From NCBI GenBank assembly GCA_963377175.1, contig CAUJNA010003782.1, positions 186,001 through 250,000 on the forward strand: DNA of 64,000 bases. Direction: 5' to 3'. The notes under the pieces are model-generated. The model was not told the origin of the DNA. It did no database searches and saw nothing but the letters and a program-made list of their open reading frames with translations. Position 1 is the stretch's first letter; the number at the start of each line of letters is the position of its first letter. This document shows positions 35,102 through 42,208 of the stretch, one piece after another. Origin of the DNA: Effrenium voratum. Taxonomy: Eukaryota > Sar > Dinophyceae > Suessiales > Symbiodiniaceae. The translations under genes and the position numbers were made by a program.

Positions 35102-35106
35102 GATTT
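35102..35106. other. Target site duplication, left (GATTT)
   Basis: GATTT directly precedes the 5' LTR and is repeated right after the 3' LTR at 48299-48303. Five base pairs is the usual target duplication length for Ty1/copia integrase. Confidence 0.93.
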
Positions 35107-35199
35107 TGTTGATAGGTAGTGGCATTCCGACATGATACTGGCTCAAGAAAAATTGACTGCCGCCCGTGCTGACATTTAGGTAGATTCCACCTTTCAACA
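35107..35199 (+). repeat. 5' LTR (93 bp)
   Basis: Starts TGTTGA and ends TCAACA, a 6-bp terminal inverted repeat with the canonical TG...CA ends. It is identical to 48206-48298. No TATA-like box is visible. It contains TGGCTCAAG (35133-35141), the last nine bases of the dinoflagellate spliced leader. Confidence 0.97.
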
Positions 35200-35217
35200 G
35201 GTTATCAGCCGTATCGC
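35200..35217 (+). promoter_or_regulatory. Probable primer-binding site
   Basis: The bases right after the 5' LTR, GGTTATCAGCC, resemble the TGGTATCAG-type site complementary to the 3' end of initiator tRNA-Met used by many copia elements, with one extra T. Position fits; sequence fit is partial, and a different or internal tRNA region could be used instead. Confidence 0.4.
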
Positions 35218-35253
35218 TGGTACCTTGTACAGTCAGCTCTCACCCGCGCCGCA

Positions 35254-35715
35254 ATGGCGTCAAGCGGCGACGGATGCCACCCTGCCATAGCAAGGATGAA
35301 CGAAGCAGTGGCCAACGAATTGATCAAGGGTGGGCATCCGGAAGGGAAACCGCCATGCAATCCGTCACAGCGCTCCCGAAGCAGTTTTCCTGAGTCCGAC
35401 CAAGGCGATGCGCTTGTGCCCATCACTTCGGTTGTCCTTCCGGAGGATTCAATGGGAAGCGGAGGGGAACCTCTCGCCGGACATCAACCTAGGCAAGAGA
35501 TGCACGCGCACATGACTAAGAATGAGACTCACCTTCATCAACATCATGTGAGCGCCCCGAACATATATCAACATAGCCAGACGGTGAATGTGGTCAACAC
35601 AGGTCCGAGTACTGAGGAAGTGGCTGCCTATGCTTCGGCACGCCACGACGCCATCATCAATCAGCTCCAAGCCGGCCATGTTGAGGAAAAGGCCGACTCT
35701 ATCAGGACGCGGTGA
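35254..35715 (+). CDS. gag: Gag N-terminal part
   Basis: First open frame, 55 bp past the 5' LTR, starting MASSGDGCHPAIARMNEAVA. It is polar, with a His-rich HLHQHHVSAPNIYQH patch and a helical segment near the end (STEEVAAYASARHDAIINQL). The frame stops at 35713, but the protein plainly continues in the next frame (LYQDAVNHINV) from about 35685. One indel or a programmed shift therefore separates the two halves. The start is chosen as the first ATG after the leader. Confidence 0.75.
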   Translation: MASSGDGCHPAIARMNEAVANELIKGGHPEGKPPCNPSQRSRSSFPESDQGDALVPITSVVLPEDSMGSGGEPLAGHQPRQEMHAHMTKNETHLHQHHVSAPNIYQHSQTVNVVNTGPSTEEVAAYASARHDAIINQLQAGHVEEKADSIRTR

Positions 35716-37379
35716 ACCACATCAATGTATGCCAACAAGAGGCAATGGCGAAGGAAAGAGAGTTCAACGAGGCAAGGCAGCAGTGGGTTGCTCAACGCTT
35801 AGAAGCTGAGAAGAAGTATGAACAGCTCAAATTGATTTGGGAAGTCACCCACAACAAGCAGAAGGAGGACGCGGACAGGAGCGCTGCTGAAATGAGGGAG
35901 ATTATCATGAAGCAGTCGAGGGACATTGAGGCACTACGTCATGAACTGAAATCTCGCAGTGGGCAGAGTAGTTCTTCTAATGTTCCGATTTTCGGTCTGA
36001 GGCCAAAGGCCTCTCCTGTACATACGTTTCCTCCTCCCGGCTTGGATCTTAGTTCTAAGGTACGTATCAGGTCAGCTTCTACCGAACTCCGCCGTGATGG
36101 GCCAGGTGCCGCCGATGATCTTGACGGGGATGCCGAGGAATACGAACCGACATCTCCGGCACAGGACCCAAACGAAGGTGGTGGAAATCCATCAGGCGCA
36201 GGTAAAGGCCAGAGCGGAGGCGGTGGGGAACCACCTGCCGGCGATCCCGACGATGATGATGATCATGACGACGACGATGACGACGGGAGTGACGATGGGA
36301 AGAAGAGCAAGAAGGACAAGAAGAAGAAGAAGAAGAAGAAGGACAAAAATAAGAAGAGCAAGAAGGACAAGAAGAAGAAGAAGAAGAGCCACAAGAAGCG
36401 AAAGAGTGGGTCTCCTTCCGACTCTCCGAGCTCTTCATCGTCCAGCTCCTCAACATCATCATCCTCATCATCATCATCGGAGAAAGCACGAGTGATCCGC
36501 AAGAAGCTCAACAAGATCTTGGGTAAGCAGGCGAGCGCCGTGGACGCAGACCATGACAAGCCCAAGGTCAAGGAGGCGGAGAGGATTATCATTCCCTCCT
36601 TCCCACTTCCTGAGAGTTACAGGAATTGGCGCATCAAGGTTCGGGAAGCCGTGTGCGCGGCGTCCGATCGCCCCGATGACGCTTTTACATGGATCAGCAG
36701 AGTGTGGGAGCCCGCCGTTACGATCGAGGAGCTCAAAGAACCAGGTACTTTCCTCACCTTGGACGCCAAGTTGCTGTCCGCCCTCACCAACATCATTCAG
36801 GGTGACCTGGCGAGACAAGTCGACACCTTCAAGGAGGTAGAGGCGCAGAAGAGGAATCCAGTTCGTGGGAGACAAGTGCTTCTCATGGTGCACGAGCACC
36901 TGAGCACGAACATCAAGCACGGAGCCACCTATGCCATGGAGGATCTCCTCAACGTGAGGCTCGTGAACGATAACCTCACTTCCTTCATGCGTAGCTGGGA
37001 GGGTGTCCTTGCAGGGATGAATGCCAAGACACCGGATGACTCCATGCTTGAGGCCCTGTTCTACAACCAGCTGAAGAAAAGTAAGCAAATGCAACACCAT
37101 TTGAATGTCTATTTGAGCGCCTCGGAAGAGTCCGCCGATCACTCATACACCTACTTGATTGAATCTGTGAGGCAATACCTGTCTCGAGCCAGGCTCGAGC
37201 GCAACCGAGAACGGGTTGCTAGGCAGAACGGGGGTAGGCCAGCCGCACCCGCCGCTGAGAGCCAACGTGTGCCTAAGGGATTTTGCATTGCATTTGTCAA
37301 GTATGGGTCGTGTCGGCGGGACAATTGCACGTACAAGCATGAACAGCCATCGGGCGATGCCAGGGGTAGGACCCCATAA
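35685..37379 (+). CDS. gag: Gag main part with first CCCH zinc finger
   Basis: Opens with a probable coiled coil (FNEARQQWVAQRLEAEKKYE... to about 35960). It then has three low-complexity blocks in a row: Asp-rich (36247-36300), Lys-rich (36300-36410) and Ser-rich (36415-36482). A capsid-like helical region follows from about 36580 (FPLPESYRNWRIKVREAVCA to NVYLSASEESADHSYTYLIE). It ends in a C-x8-C-x4-C-x3-H finger (37284-37340), which would bind RNA. Classical copia Gag has a CCHC knuckle instead. The stop at 37377 interrupts a protein that continues in another frame with a second finger. No single ATG is an obvious start; translation presumably comes from the upstream piece. Confidence 0.85.
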   Translation, partial: GKGRLYQDAVNHINVCQQEAMAKEREFNEARQQWVAQRLEAEKKYEQLKLIWEVTHNKQKEDADRSAAEMREIIMKQSRDIEALRHELKSRSGQSSSSNVPIFGLRPKASPVHTFPPPGLDLSSKVRIRSASTELRRDGPGAADDLDGDAEEYEPTSPAQDPNEGGGNPSGAGKGQSGGGGEPPAGDPDDDDDHDDDDDDGSDDGKKSKKDKKKKKKKKDKNKKSKKDKKKKKKSHKKRKSGSPSDSPSSSSSSSSTSSSSSSSSEKARVIRKKLNKILGKQASAVDADHDKPKVKEAERIIIPSFPLPESYRNWRIKVREAVCAASDRPDDAFTWISRVWEPAVTIEELKEPGTFLTLDAKLLSALTNIIQGDLARQVDTFKEVEAQKRNPVRGRQVLLMVHEHLSTNIKHGATYAMEDLLNVRLVNDNLTSFMRSWEGVLAGMNAKTPDDSMLEALFYNQLKKSKQMQHHLNVYLSASEESADHSYTYLIESVRQYLSRARLERNRERVARQNGGRPAAPAAESQRVPKGFCIAFVKYGSCRRDNCTYKHEQPSGDARGRTP

Positions 37380-38205
37380 GAAGGGTAAGGGTAAAGGCCG
37401 AACGAATAGCCCAAAGGGGAAGAAAGAGTGCCGTTTCTACCCCAAGGGGAGGTGTGACCGTGGTGAAAACTGCCCGTTTGCTCACATCGACCCGAAGCCG
37501 GCCGTTCCAGGGTCAAGGGAGCCATCCGCAGACAAGCATAAGAAGCAGGGAAAGGATCGGAAGCATCGCAAATCGAGCAGGGATCGTTCCAAGTCGACCT
37601 CTCGATCCACTTCCCGTGATTCGAAGGGAGAAAAGAAGAAGGGTCACAAGGGAAAGTCTTCCGGAAAGCCTTCTCCTGCTGCTGTTTGTGTGTTGGGATG
37701 CTTGCTGTCTTCCATGATGAACGCCCCTATCGCTGAGGGGAACCTCATGTCGGACTGGAAGCATGTGCCTGCCCTCCCGAGCGTGCGTTTCAGCTCGAAG
37801 GTTGAAATGAATCGGATACCAGCACATGGTGAGCAGTTTAAGATCGCGGACAAACCGCGCGTGTATTCAAAGGTCTACCCAATCGACCATCAGTTTTTCC
37901 ATGATGAAATCAGCATAGATGATGCTAGGCTCGGAGCAACCATGCTCGCATTCATCGTGAGACGTGAATTGGAAGGCCATCCGACTAGATGCAAACACGA
38001 ATGTGACAGCGATATCGGATGCAACCACTGCGCCCCGAGAGACATGGGTGCAAAGCCCGCGCTGGCGAGCAAGAGGTTCTCTCCGAACTGTTCATGGATT
38101 ATCGACACTGGGAGTGGAACAGACCTTTTTACCCGTGCGAATTGCCCCGAATATGCAATCTATAATTCAAATGATCCCGTGATGTTCTGCCAATGGACCA
38201 AGTGA
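37216..38205 (+). CDS. pol: Second CCCH finger and aspartic protease
   Basis: Protein evidence in this frame begins near 37345 (PGVGPHKKGKGKGR). A C-x7-C-x5-C-x3-H finger lies at 37429-37485, then an Arg/Ser/Lys-rich stretch (SRDRSKSTSRSTSRDSK). The protease active site is SWIIDTGSGTDLF, with the catalytic Asp at 38104-38106. The frame stops at 38203. The expected continuation (ANGPSDSS, matching the usual protease C-terminal TANG-type strand) lies in the next frame from about 38190. The protease would cut Gag-Pol during particle maturation. Confidence 0.85.
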   Translation: MLGRTGVGQPHPPLRANVCLRDFALHLSSMGRVGGTIARTSMNSHRAMPGVGPHKKGKGKGRTNSPKGKKECRFYPKGRCDRGENCPFAHIDPKPAVPGSREPSADKHKKQGKDRKHRKSSRDRSKSTSRSTSRDSKGEKKKGHKGKSSGKPSPAAVCVLGCLLSSMMNAPIAEGNLMSDWKHVPALPSVRFSSKVEMNRIPAHGEQFKIADKPRVYSKVYPIDHQFFHDEISIDDARLGATMLAFIVRRELEGHPTRCKHECDSDIGCNHCAPRDMGAKPALASKRFSPNCSWIIDTGSGTDLFTRANCPEYAIYNSNDPVMFCQWTK

Positions 38206-38224
38206 TTCGTCAAAGCAGGCCAAC

Positions 38225-39760
38225 ATGGCCGCAGGTGACCTTGGGAACACGGATCCATACTTGTTGCCACAAACACCATCTGTTCTCTCTGTAGGTTTGA
38301 AGTGCATGAATCAGGGTTATGACTTCATATGGTACGCGAAGGACAAGCCATTCTTTGTCAAGCCTGATGGGACGAGAATATATCTCAAAGTTCGAGATTA
38401 TGTCCCGTACTACGACGTGTGGGATGGCGACTCAGCCATGGCATGTCCCGCCAAAGGCACGCCGCCAAGCCGACCGGAAGGTCAGGTCGGCAGAAGCAGC
38501 GCATCGAGTGAATCGTCATACTCCTCCTCCGAGCAAGCTGAAGATGCAGCGGGAGAGGAGTACACGCCTAGCATTGCCCCTCTAGAGGACCCTGAGGTGC
38601 ATGCTAGAGTTGTCGCTGAGCTTCTGGCGGATGACCCCATCGAAGTCAAACCAAATGAACATGCTGAGCCGATAGGGAGTAAAGATTTGGCAGGGGAAGA
38701 TGTTGTTGGCAATCCCGATAAGAAGAGCCCTAGATCACTTGCAGAAAGTGCCCTAAGGCAGGAAGCAGCATCACGGAAGCACCTGATGACACACCAGCCA
38801 AAGAATCCATTCTGCGAAGTGTGCAAATGCGCCAAGATGACCAAGTCTCCCTCTCGCTCGCGGGGGGGATCCAGACAAGTTGATGCTCGAAAGTTTGCTG
38901 AGCACATCACAGCCGATTTCATAATCACTGCAGACGAACAGGAACTAGGCATAGACGATGAGTACTCTGCTCTTGTCATAAGTGACGTTGCCACCGGTTT
39001 CAAATATGCATACCCTTTTGCTAAAAGAAACACGGAAGCCACTGTGAAGGCGTTTCAGCATTTCACTTCCTCGTCAGACGAGGTTGGCACGTTTTATAGC
39101 GACAATGCCCCTGAGCTAATTGCTGCAGCTGAAGAGATGGGCTGGAGACATGTCCTCAGTCAAGAATACATTCACAAATCGAACGCGGTGGCCGAACGAA
39201 GCATCAGAACCGTGCTCGAGGGAACTCGAGTCGCACTTGCACAGGCCGGATTGAATCATTCATACTGGCCGCACGCCGCAAGGCATTGGTGTTTATCTCA
39301 GAATGTTTGTGAACCACCTTCTGGTTCCAGAACACCTTGGAATCTTAGGTTCGAAGAAGAGTTCGAAGGTCAGTTCTTGCCGTTCGGATGTCGCATAGAC
39401 TACTGGATTGGCCCAAGACAGAAACCGAAGAAGGACTTGAAGTTTGATCCCACGTCCAATCCGGGAGTATTTGTGGGATATGTTATCCACCCCGGCTTTC
39501 TATGGAGAGGTGATTACCTTGTTGCATCGTTGAAAGAGCTGAATGAAACGGACTTTGATGATGTTGTGAAGTTGCATCGTGTTTTCAAAATCACGAGGCC
39601 CGATGGAAACTTTGTTTTCCCGATGCAGGACCGTTACAAGTCCCTTCGAGAAGGTAAGATTTCTTCAACCCAATCTGGTCCCACCATTCAGGATGCCCCT
39701 CTCCTAGAGCGGGACAAGATCCGGAGGCTGTTGCCGATGTGGAAGATGAGACGCTTCTAG
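38225..39760 (+). CDS. pol: Integrase
   Basis: The start is only the first ATG; coding enters from about 38190. After the protease tail and an acidic, Ser-rich linker comes the zinc-binding N-terminal domain (RKHLMTHQPKNPFCEVC, His at 38780 and Cys pair at 38813 and 38822). The catalytic core follows, with ITADFII (Asp 38915), YSDNAPE (Asp 39101) and AVAERSIR (Glu 39194). The last two acidic residues are 31 positions apart, shorter than the 36 of the classical DD35E arrangement. The C-terminal region (PFGCRIDYWIGPRQKPKKD, FVGYVIHPGF) is the usual copia GKGY-type extension. The 5-bp target duplication is its product. The frame ends at 39758, and coding goes on in another frame. Confidence 0.92.
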   Translation: MAAGDLGNTDPYLLPQTPSVLSVGLKCMNQGYDFIWYAKDKPFFVKPDGTRIYLKVRDYVPYYDVWDGDSAMACPAKGTPPSRPEGQVGRSSASSESSYSSSEQAEDAAGEEYTPSIAPLEDPEVHARVVAELLADDPIEVKPNEHAEPIGSKDLAGEDVVGNPDKKSPRSLAESALRQEAASRKHLMTHQPKNPFCEVCKCAKMTKSPSRSRGGSRQVDARKFAEHITADFIITADEQELGIDDEYSALVISDVATGFKYAYPFAKRNTEATVKAFQHFTSSSDEVGTFYSDNAPELIAAAEEMGWRHVLSQEYIHKSNAVAERSIRTVLEGTRVALAQAGLNHSYWPHAARHWCLSQNVCEPPSGSRTPWNLRFEEEFEGQFLPFGCRIDYWIGPRQKPKKDLKFDPTSNPGVFVGYVIHPGFLWRGDYLVASLKELNETDFDDVVKLHRVFKITRPDGNFVFPMQDRYKSLREGKISSTQSGPTIQDAPLLERDKIRRLLPMWKMRRF

Positions 39761-41010
39761 ATGAACCTGCTCCATCCAAGGTGGAAACAATCAAAACTGT
39801 TGATCACAAAACTGGTAGGTTAGTTGAAATCCCGAAAGAAGGATCCTCATTCTCAGAGGCGGGAGGCTTTCTGGTGAGGAAGTACAAAGGGACTAACCGA
39901 CCACCCACTATATCCTCTTTCATTTGGCAATCTATGTCTCAGAAGCAGCGTAGAGAGGCTAAGCAGAAGTATGAAAAGGATAAACTGGTCGAGACGTTGC
40001 CAAGCACAGCTGATCGGCCAGCGTCGAGCAAGGAGCGCAAGGCGGCCGCCGCCGAAGCCAAGGAGCAGCGCAGATCGGAAGGTCTTGCCGGTCTGTCAGT
40101 CAAGCAGTTGACCGAATTGATCATGTTTTCGGGAGAGGACCCGGCACCCGCCATGCCGACGGTAAAGGGACTGTCGCAGGCGCACCGTCACAAGCTAGGT
40201 TTCCATGAACACATGTATGCTGCGGTGGCTAGGCCAGTCAACGCCGCCGAGATTCGCGTAAATCCCGAAGCTCAAAAGTCCCTCGATGTTGAGTGGGAAA
40301 AGCTCAGTGTGAAGAAAGCATGGGATCTCGAAGGTATTCGGGAATGGGACCACGTGTCATCCGAAGCAAAGAAATCTGGTGAAAAAGCTCATGTTGGACG
40401 CGTTTTTGAAATTTGCGTTGAAAAGGGTAGTGAATTACCCAAGGGCCATAAACTTAGGAAGTTTAAAGGGCGAACTGTTTTCCAGGGCAATGACGTCAAG
40501 GACGAAAATTCAGAGGCAGCACTCTTTGCAGAACTGGGTTCGAGTCCGGCGACGATGGAGGCCGGCAAAGTTGTTGATGCCTACGGTGCCCAGCCTGGTT
40601 ACAAAACGGAACAGGCTGATGGAAAGCAAGCATACACGCAATCATTAATGCGCGGTACCAAGACTTGGGTAAGGCTCCCTAAAACCAGATGGCCGAAGTC
40701 GTGGATTGGAAAGTACAAGGACCCGGTTGTGCCGCTTAGGCTTGCACTATATGGGCATCCAGACTCCGGGGGGTTGTGGGAGATCGATTGCACCTATAGA
40801 TTGGGCGTAGTAAACTTCGTTTTGCTATACCCTGACACGTGGCCTTCTCTATTCTATCACCATGAACTTCAACTGTTGCTGATAGTTTACGTTGATGACT
40901 TCAAAATGTCAGGCCCGGAGAAGAACATGAAGGAGGGATGGAGGCTCATCTCAACCCAGATTGACATGGATGAGCCTGAGCCCATTGGTAGGTATTTGGG
41001 TTGCAAGTAA
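39739..41010 (+). CDS. pol: Reverse transcriptase, N-terminal and palm
   Basis: Continues from the integrase after a frame change near 39710. It holds the copia RT signatures: KFKGRTVFQGNDVKD, then ADGKQAYTQS with the first catalytic Asp at 40618, VPLRLALYGHPDSGGLWE, and LLLIVYVDDFKMSGP with the YVDD catalytic box at 40888-40899. It ends in EPIGRYLGCK, after which coding moves to a third frame. The enzyme copies the element RNA into cDNA. The N-terminal 150 residues are charged and variable, as is common in this family. Confidence 0.92.
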   Translation: MEDETLLDEPAPSKVETIKTVDHKTGRLVEIPKEGSSFSEAGGFLVRKYKGTNRPPTISSFIWQSMSQKQRREAKQKYEKDKLVETLPSTADRPASSKERKAAAAEAKEQRRSEGLAGLSVKQLTELIMFSGEDPAPAMPTVKGLSQAHRHKLGFHEHMYAAVARPVNAAEIRVNPEAQKSLDVEWEKLSVKKAWDLEGIREWDHVSSEAKKSGEKAHVGRVFEICVEKGSELPKGHKLRKFKGRTVFQGNDVKDENSEAALFAELGSSPATMEAGKVVDAYGAQPGYKTEQADGKQAYTQSLMRGTKTWVRLPKTRWPKSWIGKYKDPVVPLRLALYGHPDSGGLWEIDCTYRLGVVNFVLLYPDTWPSLFYHHELQLLLIVYVDDFKMSGPEKNMKEGWRLISTQIDMDEPEPIGRYLGCK

Positions 41011-42104
41011 CCGACCATCCATTCGCTGATGTTTTTCAGCATTCTTTGCCCGACCCCGCAGCGAAGAATGCAACACCTGCCAGGCGGACCCAAGATTACT
41101 GGGAATACATGCCTGAGCACGGTGTCCTGGCCTGCCATCACGTTCAACCAAGATGTAAGCTCATGAGGCTAAATGATGAAGTCACCTCAGAGCTCGGCCT
41201 TACGGGTAAAAGGTACACTGAGTACCGGGGTTGCACCCCGGAAGGGGATGCCGGAGAAATGTGGGATGATGTTACGAATCCCAAAGTGTCGCTGCCGCAC
41301 CTGTGGCAGGGAACCTCGTACTTCTTCGACACCTCCGTAGGTGATGCCATGGTAGCCCTAGCGGCCGCTAAGAAATCAAGAAGCAAATCTCAGGCGAAGT
41401 CTGAGGCCCGAGCGCAAGGTTTCTTCTACCTTGATCAGCTAGAGAAGGATCAACCAGCCATGCGTGAACCGGTAACCGTGGTTGAATATGACATGTGTTC
41501 CTTCCTTGAAAGCTGTGTTGAAAGGTATGTTGACCTTGCGGGGGGTAATGCCAAAACAATCAAGAGAGTTCCAACGCCATTTCATGATGACAAAATTGCT
41601 CGACCCGTTGAAAACGAGCAGGAAATCAAGGGCGTTTTGGCACCCATTGCAACTAAAGTGCTAATGAAAATACTCTTTGCTGCGAGAATGGCCCGTTTCG
41701 ATTTGCTGAGAGCAGTCCAAGGCCTTGCATCAAGAGTAACGAAGTGGTCTGCCGATTGTGACAAGGCACTGCATAGACTTGTGTGCTATGTAGATACCAC
41801 CAAAGATCTAAAAATGTCATGTTTCATCGGCGATCCAATCACTCAATGCAGATTGTGGATCTTTGCAGATGCAGACCACGCCGGTGAACATGACAGCAAG
41901 TCCACAAGTGGGTGCGTGTTGGCGCTAGTTGGCCCCAACACGTACTATCCGTTGACTGCCTTTAGCAAGAAACAAACTTCAGTGTCGATGAGTTCCACTG
42001 AAAGTGAGGTTGTGGCAGCCAACGTCAGCCTTCGTGCAGTAGGACTTCCTTCTGCCGGTCTGTGGGCGTGGCCCCAACACGTACTATCCGTTGACTGCCT
42101 TTAG
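41001..42104 (+). CDS. pol: Reverse transcriptase thumb/connection and RNase H start
   Basis: Covers the region after YVDD. RNase H opens at FADADHAGEHDSKSTSGCVL, with the acidic pair at 41868 and 41874, and continues to SKKQTSVSMSSTESE, the hallmark RNase H motif of copia elements. It is then broken by a perfect 139-bp tandem duplication (41931-42069 repeated at 42070-42208). Because 139 is not a multiple of three, the frame is lost. Without the duplication the protein would run on directly into the next open frame. Confidence 0.9.
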   Translation: MQVTDHPFADVFQHSLPDPAAKNATPARRTQDYWEYMPEHGVLACHHVQPRCKLMRLNDEVTSELGLTGKRYTEYRGCTPEGDAGEMWDDVTNPKVSLPHLWQGTSYFFDTSVGDAMVALAAAKKSRSKSQAKSEARAQGFFYLDQLEKDQPAMREPVTVVEYDMCSFLESCVERYVDLAGGNAKTIKRVPTPFHDDKIARPVENEQEIKGVLAPIATKVLMKILFAARMARFDLLRAVQGLASRVTKWSADCDKALHRLVCYVDTTKDLKMSCFIGDPITQCRLWIFADADHAGEHDSKSTSGCVLALVGPNTYYPLTAFSKKQTSVSMSSTESEVVAANVSLRAVGLPSAGLWAWPQHVLSVDCL

Positions 42105-42208
42105 CAAGAAACAAACTTCAGTGTCGATGAGTTCCACTGAAAGTGAGGTTGTGGCAGCCAACGTCAGCCTTCGTGCAGTAGGACTTCCTTCTGCCGGTCT
42201 GTGGGCGT
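41931..42208 (+). repeat. Perfect 139-bp tandem duplication in RNase H
   Basis: Two head-to-tail copies, 41931-42069 and 42070-42208, appear identical. They carry the SKKQTSVSMSSTESE motif twice and put the second copy out of frame. The unit begins GGCCCCAACACGTAC and ends GTCTGTGGGCGT. Confidence 0.97.

Noticed and set aside
36079..37142. Minus-strand open frames opposite Gag (Ser/His-rich, Leu/Phe-rich)
   Set aside because: Mirror images of the Asp/Lys/Ser blocks and capsid-like region.
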